Positions 7,141-17,336 of a stretch of DNA of 61,967 nt are shown one piece after another (position 1 is the first letter of the stretch; the number at the start of each line of letters is the position of its first letter). Below the pieces are notes generated by a model. That model made no database searches. It saw nothing but the letters and a program-made list of their open reading frames with translations, and was not told where the DNA came from. The position numbers and the translations under genes were made by a program. The DNA lies in contig JAPORQ010000031.1 in NCBI GenBank assembly GCA_026710155.1, positions 1 through 61,967 on the forward strand, in the 5' to 3' direction. This DNA comes from Paracoccaceae bacterium (lineage in GTDB: Bacteria; Pseudomonadota; Alphaproteobacteria; Rhodobacterales; Rhodobacteraceae).

Positions 7141-10125
7141 CTAGCTATCAGTTTTTGGTACTTGTGAAATAGCTTGATCCACAAAATTTTCGTAATTACT
7201 GGCCCTTAAATAACGAGCTTCCTCGCCCAATGCTTTGAAGTGTTCTTCACTACATTGGATTTTAGCCTCCTCTATATCTCGTAACATATCTCTATAGATT
7301 GTACCTTTACTCTCGACTACGAAGTACAATTTCTCTTGACCATCAAGTTTGAACAAAACTGCCCAATCAGGGTTATATGACCCAAGTGGGGTATCATTCT
7401 TGAACCACGCAGGTAATTTTACGTAAACTTTGATCTCTTCGTTTTTCTCGAAGGATTGCGCAAAGTCAGATTCAATATTTGAGTCATATACAACATGATC
7501 ATAGGCTGACTTTTGGGTTTTAATCATATTCTTGTTCAAGTATCCAACCAACTCTTCACTTTCAAAAAGTTCCTGTGCATAATAATGATCATCACCTATT
7601 TTTTGATATTTGATGCCATCAACTATAAAGCTACGCATCTCCCGTTTGATTAATTCTTTCACTTCATCAATAAACTTCTGGGGATTATTCTTGAAATCAT
7701 TCAGACGTCCAGATTTAATTAGGATATCAAGTATCGACTTTCTCTTGAGGTTTGTTTCGTTTTGTAGATAGCTTAGAATATCCGGTATCGGATAATCCCG
7801 CACGTCATAAATATGTGTGGATTGGTGGCTCTCGGTAGCATGCACCCCGCTTCTTTTGATTTCGGTTTGTGCACGAATGTAATTGAACTTCGTTTTACCA
7901 ACAATCAGGTCGTTTTTAATGCTCTCAGCACATTTGTCGATCAGTTTTTCTGGATTGAAATCTACGTTATAGATTGTCTTGAATTTAATGCGATCCCAAA
8001 GTTCCTTAAATTCGGGGCCATCAAATACGGCCTTGTTGAGACACACCTTTCGTTTATCATCGTTATTCTTGATATTTAGGCCACCAGCCACTTTCTTTAG
8101 AGTTGTCCTTATCGCTTCTCGTTGTTCTTCAAATTGTTTGGGAAGCTTCAGATCATTTTCTTGAAGTGCTATTTTCAACTCATCCCTTACCATTCCGTAC
8201 TGGTCAATGTAATCGTTTTTCAGAAGGGAATTCCAAATGGTATCTGAAGCTTCTGCTCCAAGGAATGCTTGTTCTCCGTTTTCTTCTTCAATGACGATAT
8301 TGGCAAAACAATGATTTTCAACAATACCAAATTTTATTCCTTCTTCCTTCTCGATTTCGTTCTGTAAACCTTCAACAAAGTCTTCGTATGATTCATTGGC
8401 CATGACAGTCAGTGTATTGACATCAAACCCTGGAACCCGCTCCCCTTCTTGATTAACTGATATGCGTAGACCGCGACCGATCTCCTGGCGCTTCTTGATG
8501 GTTGAACTTGTTTCATTCAGCGTACAGATTTGGAAAACATTCGGATTATCCCATCCTTCCTTCAAGGTAGAGTGGGTGAAGATAAATTTCAGTTTTGAAT
8601 CAAAATTAAGAAGTTTCTCTTTATCCTTCATTATAAGGCTATAGGTGTCCTCATCCGCCGCTGTTGTCCCTCTGGTATCCTTTAGAATACCTTTATTATC
8701 CTGTGAAAAATAACCATCGTGAACAATACCTGGAAGGCTATCTGTGTCTATTTCAGCAAGGAGGTCATTATATTTCGGCTTTATTATTGCTTTCGCATAC
8801 TCTTCTTCAAAGATAAGGGCATATTTGCCTTTTAGATCCGGTGCTTCATAATCGCGGTAATTTGCAACCCTATCAATGAAGAAGAGACTGAGAACCTTTA
8901 TACCCTTTGGTGTGAGTTTGAGTTCCTTTTCCAAATGTTCTTCAATGGTTTTGCGGATTTGCAGGCGCTTATACTCATCTACATCCACATCACCAATCGT
9001 CTGGTGGAGTTTTACTATGTCTTCCTTGCTCTGGAAATCAATATACTCCTTTCCTTCTTCGCAATAGATATCATTGATGATATAACCTTCATAAATACTT
9101 CGCTTGGTGACATCCTCAAAAAGATCTGTACCCTGCTTAACCCAAAAGGTCTTTCTTTTTGTACCTGACTCGTGTTTTACATCGACTTCAACACGGGCAC
9201 GGTGCCCTTTTTTATTATCAACTGCAAGAAGCTTGATGAAAGCCTTGTTATGACCATCTCTTACCTGAATGGAGGCTACTTCTATTTGCTTGACCAGCTT
9301 TTGTTCATAGGCATCGATGGAATCCAGCTTATACAACATATTGTGCTTGTCAACATGAGTAGCTGAATATCGAAACGTACACAGCGGATTAAGGGATTTT
9401 ATTGCTTCGGCCGATTTGACCGTGGTGTCTACACTTTGCGGTTCATCAATAATCACAATCGGATTAATTGAATTGATGAAATCAATTGGCACCCCTTGCA
9501 TTTTATCATTCCAGCGGTGGATAATGTTGGCTTTGGACTCATTGGTTGGATCAGTAAAACTCTTTCGGAAGGCATCAATATTGATCACCATGATTTGCAG
9601 ATAGTCATTGGTTGCAAAACTACGGACTTGTTCAAGCCTTGATGAATCGTATTGGAAATAATCATACGGGGTATTGTCGTATTGTTCCTTGAGGTGGCTC
9701 TCTGTCATCTGCAAGGATTTCAAAACACCTTCCTTAATCGCAATGCTCGGTACAACAATTATGAATTTGGTGAAGCCGTATTTCTTGTTCATCTCAAGGA
9801 TGGAACGCAGATAGACATATGTCTTGCCGGTTCCGGTCTCCATCTCGATAGTGAAATCACGTCCCTGCAGCTCTTTGGTTTGTTTCAAGCCATTGCTGAG
9901 TTGAATCTTTTGGATATTTTGAAGTATTTCGTCATCAATTAATTGCAGCCGGTTGCCAATACCATTATCAACTTGGCTAGGAATATTATCATCAAACAAA
10001 TCAATCGGGCTAATTCTTGGCATGGAAAAGATGGTCTTGTTCAGTTCTTGACCCTCAAACACGCCAACAGCGGATTCCCATGCTCGGCGTTGGTGATCCT
10101 GGTTGGGATCAAATTTGATCTTCAT
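7141..10125 (-). CDS. res: Type III restriction enzyme, Res subunit (helicase-nuclease)
   Basis: A 994-residue Res subunit. It translocates or switches on ATP hydrolysis and cuts DNA when complexed with Mod. Helicase motifs in order: METGTGKTYVYLRSILEM (Walker A), VIIDEPQSV (DExx box, with the DEPQ form usual for Res), FRYSATHVDK (motif III), FTHSTLKEGWDNPNVFQI and KKRQEIGRGLRI (motifs V-VI). Near the C-terminus YNPDWAVLFKLDG and LYFVVESKGT give the PD-(D/E)xK nuclease site. Length is normal and no lesion is visible. It follows mod by 11 bp on the same strand, the standard mod-res order, so the system looks intact. Confidence 0.93.
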   Translation of the reverse strand: MKIKFDPNQDHQRRAWESAVGVFEGQELNKTIFSMPRISPIDLFDDNIPSQVDNGIGNRLQLIDDEILQNIQKIQLSNGLKQTKELQGRDFTIEMETGTGKTYVYLRSILEMNKKYGFTKFIIVVPSIAIKEGVLKSLQMTESHLKEQYDNTPYDYFQYDSSRLEQVRSFATNDYLQIMVINIDAFRKSFTDPTNESKANIIHRWNDKMQGVPIDFINSINPIVIIDEPQSVDTTVKSAEAIKSLNPLCTFRYSATHVDKHNMLYKLDSIDAYEQKLVKQIEVASIQVRDGHNKAFIKLLAVDNKKGHRARVEVDVKHESGTKRKTFWVKQGTDLFEDVTKRSIYEGYIINDIYCEEGKEYIDFQSKEDIVKLHQTIGDVDVDEYKRLQIRKTIEEHLEKELKLTPKGIKVLSLFFIDRVANYRDYEAPDLKGKYALIFEEEYAKAIIKPKYNDLLAEIDTDSLPGIVHDGYFSQDNKGILKDTRGTTAADEDTYSLIMKDKEKLLNFDSKLKFIFTHSTLKEGWDNPNVFQICTLNETSSTIKKRQEIGRGLRISVNQEGERVPGFDVNTLTVMANESYEDFVEGLQNEIEKEEGIKFGIVENHCFANIVIEEENGEQAFLGAEASDTIWNSLLKNDYIDQYGMVRDELKIALQENDLKLPKQFEEQREAIRTTLKKVAGGLNIKNNDDKRKVCLNKAVFDGPEFKELWDRIKFKTIYNVDFNPEKLIDKCAESIKNDLIVGKTKFNYIRAQTEIKRSGVHATESHQSTHIYDVRDYPIPDILSYLQNETNLKRKSILDILIKSGRLNDFKNNPQKFIDEVKELIKREMRSFIVDGIKYQKIGDDHYYAQELFESEELVGYLNKNMIKTQKSAYDHVVYDSNIESDFAQSFEKNEEIKVYVKLPAWFKNDTPLGSYNPDWAVLFKLDGQEKLYFVVESKGTIYRDMLRDIEEAKIQCSEEHFKALGEEARYLRASNYENFVDQAISQVPKTDS

Positions 10126-10136
10126 CTGAGCGACTC

Positions 10137-12014
10137 TTAAAAACTCTTGATATCATCAATACCGTAACGCTTGAGCGTTTGCAGTGCATTGGTTTTAACG
10201 ACATCATCTCTGAAACAATCATCCTTGAACACAACCCGCATGATTTCGGGTTCTAGTTCCTCTTTCAATGCACCAATGCCATTCACTACATCCATGGAAA
10301 TGTCTTCTTCCAAACACACCACCAAGGCCCCCAAACCGATTGAGTAAACGGTCTTTCCTTTAATGGTAAGGGTTTCAATCTGTACTGTTAGCTTAAGGCC
10401 TTGTTTCAGAAGAAGTTCAAATAGAATATCTTCGTTGGTGCGATCTTGCTTAATATTTTCAATGGCATTTAATAGATCTTGCTCAAGCGTATTAAAATCA
10501 GCTTCCCAGCGTTTAATGTTAGAACTATCAAGTTTGAAGACTTTAAAACCAAGATCGCCTTTATAATCAGGATTTTCTAATTGAATTTTTTTTGCAGCTC
10601 TACGAAGACGCTCTTTGGAAATTTCACTTATTTTCAAAGGAATTTTTTTCTGTTTACAAAATTCTATAGCCTGTAAATTGTCCTGATCATTTTCATCAAT
10701 ATTTTCTGGTAATTGAACTAACAGTAATTTTCTAATTGCACCTTTATTTACATTAAGTTGATAAACAGAATGTCCCGTTGTTGAGCTCCCAGAAAAGAAA
10801 TCTAGTACTATCCCTTTATTTGTATGGTCACCCAGTTCTATAAAGCGAGATATCAAATCAATTGGTTTGGGGTTAGAGAAAACAGACTTTCCTTCAAATA
10901 AATCCTTTACAGATTGCGTTCCACTAGTAGTTGTTCCCAAATCATCCCACCAAGTCTTTGAGACCTTTCCCCTGTTCTCTGCCTCTGATAAATAACGCTT
11001 TCTCTGTGGACCGCCATCTCCAGTTAAACCAAAGATAATACGCCCTTCTTCCATAAGTTCTTTGAAACGGCTATGATCATTTTTCCAACTACAACCATCA
11101 TTGGGGAAATAAACTTTACCATTGTTAGGGTTAATAATTTCATATTGCTGATTTGGTCTCCATCCCCCTACTTGAAAAGGATCAGCCTTCCATGGACCTT
11201 TAGGGTCATTATCGGGGTTTGAAAAACCATCACCATCTTCTGGCAACCTGAAATGGTGTCTATTCACTTTGAAATAATCTCTCCGACGAGCATAGACCAG
11301 ATTATAGGTATGTCCAACTGAAATAATTGCTGTATTAGTTACTGATTTGGTACTATTCCACATAACACAACCTATGAAGTTATCCTCACCAAAAATCTCA
11401 TCAGATATTTTTTTTAAGTTTTCTGACTCGTTATCATCTATTGAAATGATAATTACACCATCATCACGAAGCAGATTTCTTGCCAATTTTAGACGTGGAT
11501 ACATCATATTCAGCCAATTGGTATGGTAACGTCCGGCAGTACTGGAATTCGTTCCCATTTTTTTACCTTTGCTATCGAGCTGACCTGTCATTTCGAGATA
11601 GTGGTTTATGCCATCTTTGAAGTTATCTTTGTATACAAAATCATTACCGGTATTGTATGGTGGATCGATATAGATCATTTTCACTTGGCGGTGATAGGAT
11701 TTTTGTAGCAGTTTGAGAACTTCAAGATTTTCACCTTCGATAAATAGGTTCTGCGTGGTATCCCAATAAACGCTTTCTTCCTTGCAAGGTCTTAATGTTC
11801 CTAGACTCGGTGTTTGTGCTAAACGACCAGCCTTGCGTTTGCCATACCATTTAAAATTATAATGATCCTCATCTTCAACCAAATATTCCCCAAGCAGTTC
11901 TTTGAGTTGTTCAAAATTTATTTTTCCTTCTGAAAAAACTTCTGGAAACAGCTCTTTCAACTTTCCAATATTATGTTCCACAATATTCATGCCTTCGCCG
12001 TCAAGTTTTTCCAT
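10137..12014 (-). CDS. mod: Type III DNA methyltransferase, Mod subunit
   Basis: A beta-class N6-adenine methyltransferase of about 625 residues. DPPYNTGNDFVYKDNF is motif IV and GIVLDFFSGSSTTGHSV is motif I, with the target-recognition region between them. Mod recognises the site, methylates one strand and guides Res. I chose ATG 12014 (MEKLDGEGMN) because GAAGGAACAAGT sits directly upstream; an in-frame ATG at 12035 is the alternative. No long simple repeat is seen in the coding region, so it does not look like a phase-variable mod. It forms an operon with res, 11 bp downstream. Confidence 0.92.
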   Translation of the reverse strand: MEKLDGEGMNIVEHNIGKLKELFPEVFSEGKINFEQLKELLGEYLVEDEDHYNFKWYGKRKAGRLAQTPSLGTLRPCKEESVYWDTTQNLFIEGENLEVLKLLQKSYHRQVKMIYIDPPYNTGNDFVYKDNFKDGINHYLEMTGQLDSKGKKMGTNSSTAGRYHTNWLNMMYPRLKLARNLLRDDGVIIISIDDNESENLKKISDEIFGEDNFIGCVMWNSTKSVTNTAIISVGHTYNLVYARRRDYFKVNRHHFRLPEDGDGFSNPDNDPKGPWKADPFQVGGWRPNQQYEIINPNNGKVYFPNDGCSWKNDHSRFKELMEEGRIIFGLTGDGGPQRKRYLSEAENRGKVSKTWWDDLGTTTSGTQSVKDLFEGKSVFSNPKPIDLISRFIELGDHTNKGIVLDFFSGSSTTGHSVYQLNVNKGAIRKLLLVQLPENIDENDQDNLQAIEFCKQKKIPLKISEISKERLRRAAKKIQLENPDYKGDLGFKVFKLDSSNIKRWEADFNTLEQDLLNAIENIKQDRTNEDILFELLLKQGLKLTVQIETLTIKGKTVYSIGLGALVVCLEEDISMDVVNGIGALKEELEPEIMRVVFKDDCFRDDVVKTNALQTLKRYGIDDIKSF

Positions 12015-12035
12015 ACTTGTTCCTTCTTCCTTCAT

Positions 12036-12529
12036 AAATCTTGTTCCAATTGCTTATTTGCCGTTTGTCGTTCTTTGGCGCGAATGTTTAAATCCAGTTA
12101 TAACTATTTAGAGCCTGTTCCATAAGTCCAAAAATGTAGCAAATTCAATACATTTCCAGACAAAAAACCCATCTTTGGTTCCAAATCAATTCTGAAATTC
12201 AAGGTAAACAGCATCATTATTTATTGTTTTTGTGACTTATGATTGAGGCACTTAGGTATCCTGAGTGCGCTGTAGATAGGTAAAATCGGAATTTATCAAT
12301 ATATATTCCGTATAATCCTTTACATTTTTGTCTATAAAATTCTAAATTTTTCAAGTTATAGACAAAAGATCTACTGAAATTCGATTTAATGACAAATTCC
12401 TTACCTGAATAGTTACAAAAAACTGACAATTTACCATGGCCAAATGTGTTCTTGAATTGAAATCAATTTGTCTTGTGTTAAGGAATCCAAGATATTGCAG
12501 TAGGCTTTTATTGATCAAGAGGGATAACC
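12036..12529. other. Intergenic region between mod and the ThDP enzyme gene
   Basis: About 490 AT-rich bases, probably the right edge of the island behind tRNA-fMet. It contains the ~90-bp repeat at 12253-12342, described separately. The short open frames on the minus strand lack RBSs and resemble nothing I know. A GAGGGA RBS for the next gene lies at about 12519. Confidence 0.5.
12253..12342. repeat. Dispersed ~90-bp repeat, copy 1
   Basis: It starts TAGGTATCCTGAGTGC and ends TTTTTGTCTATAAAATTC. It matches 61877-61967 over its whole length at roughly 85% by eye. Read on the minus strand, both copies encode EFYRQKCKGLY, so it could be the tail of a lost mobile-element gene. Copy 2 runs off the window, so the true repeat may be longer than 90 bp. 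Confidence 0.75.
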
Positions 12530-14155
12530 ATGACAATGAAAGTAGCTGAATTAGTAATAAGATCGTTGATCAAAAATAAGATTGATCAACTTTACTGCTT
12601 GCCTGGTGTTCAAAACGATCCTTTTTTTGATACACTCTATGACTATACGGATTCAATTACTCCCATCGTTTCCCGCCACGAACAGGGGGCTGCTTACATG
12701 GCAACTGGAGCAGCACTAGCAACCGGAAACAAACAGGCATTCTGCGTGGTTCCCGGTCCGGGTTTCCTGAATACCACTGCAGCGTTGTGTACAGCTTATG
12801 CCGTCAATGCTCCCGTCCTGGGAATTATTGGTCAAATACCTCTGGAAGAAATCGGCAAGGGTCATGGGTTGTTACATGAGATTCCAAATCAATTGGGTAT
12901 TTTATCAAGCCTGACGAAGTATTCTGATCGTATTATCGGAGGTGGCAATGCAAGAGAAGTCATTGAAAATGTTTTCAATGCACTTTCCAATGGCAGGCCT
13001 CAACCCATTGGAGTGGAAATCCCGGTAAATGTCTGGGACCGACTTGTTGGGGAGTGTGGTGAAAGCAAACAAAAATCAAGTCAACTCCCAGTTGATCTGG
13101 ACAAAATTGAAGAAGCCAAAAATATATTGATCGAAGCCAAGGCACCAGTGATTGTTGTTGGAAGTGGTGCACAAAATCACAGTTTGCTGGTTAATAGACT
13201 TATGGAGACGCTGTCAGCACCAGTTATGTCATATCAAAACGGTCAGGGTGTTGTATCTGCGGATCATCCGTTGAAAATCAATTTGCCGATAGGATATGAC
13301 CTTTGGCATGAAGTTGATGTTGTTCTCGGGTTGGGTACCAGACTTCAAAGTCAGGTTCATCAATGGGGACAGGATGAGAACCTGAAGGTAATCCACATTG
13401 ATATTGATGAGACCCAACTTGGCAGAAGTGCCAGGACAGATGTGGCGATAAATGCTGATTTGGCAGATGCCTTGCCAGAATTGATATGTGTACTTGAAGG
13501 GAATGAAATCAAGCGAAGTGATTGGGTGAAGAGGGTAGGGGAAGTATCTGAACGGAGATGGAAGGAAATCAGACATAAATTGAAACCCCAAATAGCTTAT
13601 CTTGAAGCAATTCGTGATGTACTGCCAAAAGAGGGAATTTATGTCGATGAGCTTACCCAGGTAGGTTATGTGTCACGATTTGCTTATAAGGCATATTTGC
13701 CCAGGACATATATTTCTACCGGATATCAGGGAACATTGGGGTATGGCTTTCCAACGGCGCTGGGTGTTGCTCATGCCAGAAGGGATGTTCCGGTTGTGGC
13801 TATTGCTGGCGATGGCGGTGCCTTGGTTGGCTTGGGTGAACTGGCAACAGCCGTGAAATACAATATTCCCCTTACGACAATAGTTTTTCAAGATCATGCC
13901 TATGGAAATGTTCAGCACTTTCAAAGAGATGTATACGGTGGTCGGATCATTGCCACTGATCTTACCAGCCCCGATTTTGTCAAATATGCCGAGGCATTTG
14001 GGGCCATGGGTTTGCGAGCCAATTCGCCAGAGGAATTGAAGCCCGTTTTGAAACGAGCAATCAATCACGATGGTCCATGTATAATTGAAGTACCGGTGGG
14101 TGTATTTCCCAGCCCTTGGGAGTTTCTGGTGCTTCCCAAGATCAGGGGTGTATAA
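12530..14155 (+). CDS. Thiamine-diphosphate-dependent enzyme, acetolactate synthase-like
   Basis: A 541-residue ThDP enzyme with the three-domain layout of acetolactate synthase and 2-oxo acid decarboxylases. The N-terminal Pyr domain has the catalytic glutamate in SRHEQGAAYMATGAA. A central FAD/NAD-like domain includes APVIVVGSGAQNHS and HIDIDETQLGRSARTD. The C-terminal PP domain has the cofactor motif GDGGALVGLGELATA running to HAYGN. The final substrate is not evident, and with no small ALS subunit or biosynthetic neighbour I would not call it IlvB. ATG 12530 follows GAGGGA. It stands alone; the S49 peptidase starts 83 bp downstream. Confidence 0.82.
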   Translation: MTMKVAELVIRSLIKNKIDQLYCLPGVQNDPFFDTLYDYTDSITPIVSRHEQGAAYMATGAALATGNKQAFCVVPGPGFLNTTAALCTAYAVNAPVLGIIGQIPLEEIGKGHGLLHEIPNQLGILSSLTKYSDRIIGGGNAREVIENVFNALSNGRPQPIGVEIPVNVWDRLVGECGESKQKSSQLPVDLDKIEEAKNILIEAKAPVIVVGSGAQNHSLLVNRLMETLSAPVMSYQNGQGVVSADHPLKINLPIGYDLWHEVDVVLGLGTRLQSQVHQWGQDENLKVIHIDIDETQLGRSARTDVAINADLADALPELICVLEGNEIKRSDWVKRVGEVSERRWKEIRHKLKPQIAYLEAIRDVLPKEGIYVDELTQVGYVSRFAYKAYLPRTYISTGYQGTLGYGFPTALGVAHARRDVPVVAIAGDGGALVGLGELATAVKYNIPLTTIVFQDHAYGNVQHFQRDVYGGRIIATDLTSPDFVKYAEAFGAMGLRANSPEELKPVLKRAINHDGPCIIEVPVGVFPSPWEFLVLPKIRGV

Positions 14156-14238
14156 CTACTGTCGCAAATCAAGGTGAATTGTGGAAATAAATTTTCCGAC
14201 ACTTGTTTTGCCTTTAATCATCACTAGTTCTGGTGCTT

Positions 14239-15096
14239 ATGAAAAAGCTTTTCAAAAGATCAAAAAACAAAGATTCCTCTAAAAAATCACCTCGGCGATT
14301 AAGAATACCCTTCAGGAAATCCAAACCGGTAGTTTCCGTCATTAGACTTGAGGGTGTAATTGCCTCTGGTGGTAGAATGAGGCAATCCCAACTATCTGAC
14401 GAAGGTGTTGCTCCCTTTGTTGAAAAAGCCTTTACAAGAGGAAAGCCCGTTGCAGTAGCTATGGTGATTAACTCACCAGGCGGTTCACCAGTTCAAAGTT
14501 CACTTATTGCTGCCAGAATAATCAGATTGTCGCAGGAAAAGGAAGTTCCAATCTATACTTTTGTAGAAGATGTTGCTGCCTCAGGGGGCTACTGGTTAGC
14601 AGCAATTGGTGATGAGATTTATGCGGATGAAAACTCGATTGTTGGCTCGATTGGTGTCATATCATCTTCATTCGGATTTCAGGAACTGTTGAACAAGGTT
14701 GGCATTGAAAGACGGGTTCATACTTCTGGGGAAGAAAAAAACATTCTTGATCCATTCCTTCCGGAAAACCCTGATGATGTTGAAAAACTCAAGGAGATTC
14801 AGAAGGAGATTCATGAGAACTTCATTTCCTATGTCACGGAAAGAAGAAAGGGAAAGGAAATTGATGAATCGGCCTTTACTGGTAGATTCTGGACAGGCCG
14901 CAAGGCAATAGAAATCGGATTGGTCGACCAGATCGGGCATATGGTTCCGGTGATGAAGGAAAAATTCGGTGAAGATTTGAAATTCAATTCCTATGTCAAA
15001 AAGAAGAAATTCCTATCTTCCCTTGGGGCACAGGTCACAAGTTCAACATTGGATTATTTCAAGGCGAATTCACTTTGGGAGAAGTTTCGACTCTAG
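14239..15096 (+). CDS. S49-family serine peptidase (SppA-like, single-domain)
   Basis: A protein of about 285 residues. After a basic N-terminal stretch come VISVIRLEGVI-like sequence, the oxyanion segment INSPGGSPVQSS, the nucleophile serine in DVAASGGYWLAAIGD, and NSIVGSIGVISSSFGF. This is the single-domain form common in alphaproteobacteria (the E. coli protein is twice the size). Family members cut leftover signal peptides in the membrane. No clear transmembrane helix is seen, only the KKLFKRSKNK basic start, so this one may be peripheral or cytoplasmic. ATG 14239 was chosen over GTG 14233. Confidence 0.85.
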   Translation: MKKLFKRSKNKDSSKKSPRRLRIPFRKSKPVVSVIRLEGVIASGGRMRQSQLSDEGVAPFVEKAFTRGKPVAVAMVINSPGGSPVQSSLIAARIIRLSQEKEVPIYTFVEDVAASGGYWLAAIGDEIYADENSIVGSIGVISSSFGFQELLNKVGIERRVHTSGEEKNILDPFLPENPDDVEKLKEIQKEIHENFISYVTERRKGKEIDESAFTGRFWTGRKAIEIGLVDQIGHMVPVMKEKFGEDLKFNSYVKKKKFLSSLGAQVTSSTLDYFKANSLWEKFRL

Positions 15097-15295
15097 GTCA
15101 CTTAATTTGCTATCCTACAAATATCTTTTCCAATCAACTTTCAATTTCTGACATTTTTGCCCTTGTTTTAATGCACTGTAAGTCAAAAAAAGGTTTATTC
15201 ACAATTGTTCATAAGCCAGTTAAGAAGACATGAAGAAACGTCACTTGCGTAAGAGGGGCCGACACAGCGCAAAACCTTGAATGAACCAAAAGATC
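15097..15295. other. Intergenic region after the S49 peptidase gene
   Basis: About 200 bases without a supported gene. A 16-codon frame (15231-15281, beginning MKKRHLRKRG) is too short and too isolated to call. The IS5-like relic follows. Confidence 0.4.
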
Positions 15296-15688
15296 TGCAA
15301 AGTATGGGGTATTTGGCAGACTAGGATTATTTTACCTCAGTCCTTGAAGAGATATTTGGTCCCCCAACAAGTAAGTATTAATGGTGGGTCTTCTTGGAAT
15401 TACCTTGTAATCTTCCGTTAACTTCTGCTAGGAGAGATGAATGGCCTGAGTAACAAACAGCTGAAATCCATGCTCTTGGACAGGATGTCCTTCAAGAAAT
15501 TTGTTGGCCTTGAAACATTGGATTTGGTTCCAGACCATAAGACCTTGTTTAAGTATCGCTTCATGCTCAAACAATCGGGTCACTTTGATGAATTGGTTGA
15601 GGCTTTTAAGAAACAGTTGCTAGCCAAAGGTTACAAGATACAAAAGGGCAACTATGTAGAACCAAAGTTGGTTCCTTTACCCAAGTAG
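15296..15688 (+). pseudogene. IS5-like transposase remnant (N-terminal part)
   Basis: The readable part (15437-15688) encodes GLSNKQLKSMLLDRMSFKKF, then GLETLDLVPDHKTLFKYR and GHFDELVEAFKKQLLAKGYK, the N-terminal region of IS5-group DDE transposases. Upstream, DYFTSVLEEIFGPP in another frame may be the earlier N-terminus. The frame stops at 15688, before the catalytic DDE core, and no inverted repeats were found, so this is a dead fragment. Confidence 0.72.
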
Positions 15689-16047
15689 GGTGATAATTGA
15701 AATCATGGAAGAATAATAAGTACTTACTCTTAAATTGAGGGGATAATCGCATTCGCAAAAGAATGGAATTTACATCCAATTTCTCTTCTTTGATTATCCT
15801 CCTCACTCTTGAGCTACCATCCACATTAGATACATTTCATTTCACTGGTTTAGAGGGATCTCAAATTAAGCGTGAACATTCCCATAGTTCAATTTAGCAA
15901 TTATATTCACCATAATTTAGTCTATATCGGGATATAAAGTTTTGAATACCGAATTACCTCTGGTATTATCAGCTATGGTGGATAATCCAACCCATTCACA
16001 TTTAAGAAAGTATTTGAATTGTATTTTGATAGACAGGTATGACGTAA
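15689..16047. other. Intergenic region upstream of the SDR gene
   Basis: About 360 AT-rich bases. The sequence GGGGATAATCGCATTC (15739) loosely resembles an IS1595-type end but has no partner. I see no gene here. Confidence 0.4.
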
Positions 16048-16845
16048 ATGAATGAATCAGTCAGGAATCGGGCAGCATTGATAACCGGTGGTGCAACGAG
16101 ATTGGGCAAGGAGATGGCTTCTGCCTTGGCAAAAAGGGGTTTTGATCTGGTCATTCATTACAACAGTTCAGAGAATGAGGCTATAACTCTAACAAATTTA
16201 TTATCTTCATTGGGGATAAAAGCTTTAACAGTGAAGGCAAATTTACTTGAACACGAACAAACAATCGATGTGATTGCTCATGCCAGGGAAGCCTTGGGAA
16301 AGCCCTTGAACCTGTTGATAAACAATGCTTCCATTTTCACCAATGATTCTATCGAAAATGCTACCCTGACCAGTTGGGACAATCACATTTCATCAAATCT
16401 ACGGGCCCCTTTTTTTCTGACACAAGCCTTTGCCCATCAGGTTCCAGATGAAATAATCGATGAAAGGGGAGAGTTTCTTGCCCAAGGGATGGTTATCAAC
16501 ATGGTTGATCAGAGAGTACTAAAGCCCACGTCCCATTTTGCTACATATACCTTGGCCAAAATGGCTCTTTGGTCATTTACCCAAACTGCAGCCATTTCGT
16601 TGGCACCAAGGATCAGGGTCAATGCAATTGGACCAGGACCCACGATAAAAATGGATAAACAATCGGAGGAGCATTTTTCAAATCAACGCTACAATACCAT
16701 CCTGAGGAGAGGTTCCAATCCCCAGGATATTGTCGGAGCGATGAATTATTTTATCGATTCCCCTTCCGTAACAGGCCAGTTGATTTGTACAGACAGTGGG
16801 CAACATCTAACCTGGAATCCTAAATACCTTGGTGAAGATTATTAA
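16048..16845 (+). CDS. Short-chain dehydrogenase/reductase, FolM/pteridine-reductase-like
   Basis: A 265-residue SDR with the NADP-binding start ALITGGATRLGKEMA, the structural motif NLLINNASIF, a Tyr-x-x-x-Lys pair in TYTLAKMALWS, and VNAIGPGP. The TGGATRLG form of the glycine motif is typical of the FolM/pteridine reductase-like branch, whose members reduce dihydromonapterin or dihydrofolate. In many alphaproteobacteria an SDR of this kind stands just before uvrC-pgsA-moaD-moaE. Here that order is kept but interrupted by 3.7 kb holding the ABC-3C genes. ATG 16048 was chosen; no strong RBS is seen. Confidence 0.83.
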   Translation: MNESVRNRAALITGGATRLGKEMASALAKRGFDLVIHYNSSENEAITLTNLLSSLGIKALTVKANLLEHEQTIDVIAHAREALGKPLNLLINNASIFTNDSIENATLTSWDNHISSNLRAPFFLTQAFAHQVPDEIIDERGEFLAQGMVINMVDQRVLKPTSHFATYTLAKMALWSFTQTAAISLAPRIRVNAIGPGPTIKMDKQSEEHFSNQRYNTILRRGSNPQDIVGAMNYFIDSPSVTGQLICTDSGQHLTWNPKYLGEDY

Positions 16846-17336
16846 CTTTCAGATTTCTTAACTTTGGGTCTCTTTTAATCACTATCAATGCAATTTTAAC
16901 TTGAAAATGCCGTTTACAATAGGTGATGTGGCTCCATAATTTAATCAATGTTGAGCCTTTATCCCCAATAATTATAGGAACTGTCCGGATCAAGTTAGAA
17001 AATTCATTTTGTACAGAAAAGTCATAACAATACTTATTAATCCTATCAGATAAGAAATTATGTTTTTGCACTTAAATTTCTAATTCCTAGTGTACAAGTT
17101 AGGCTAATTTTTTGAACCAATTACTTGGGATCAGGAATTTTAAATCAATGAAAATTAGTTCAGCCGTGCAATTTTCCCTGAAGTAAAGGTTTTAGATTTT
17201 GGTATTAATAAAGTGTGGATAGTTGAGATAATAAATAATCACGTGCTGAGTTACATTTGCCTGGAAAGACAAGTTCAATACTTTTGGATTTGTGTTTGAC
17301 CAACTTCTACTTTGCAGAATACCTTTTTGATTTTGA
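16846..17336. other. Left flank of the inserted ABC-3C system
   Basis: About 490 AT-rich bases with no supported gene. It marks the junction between the SDR gene and the foreign cassette. I found no inverted repeat, integrase or clear direct repeat shared with the right flank (20269-20607). The octamer TTACAATAGG occurs in both flanks (near 16915 and 20575), but that is too short to trust. Confidence 0.45.
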
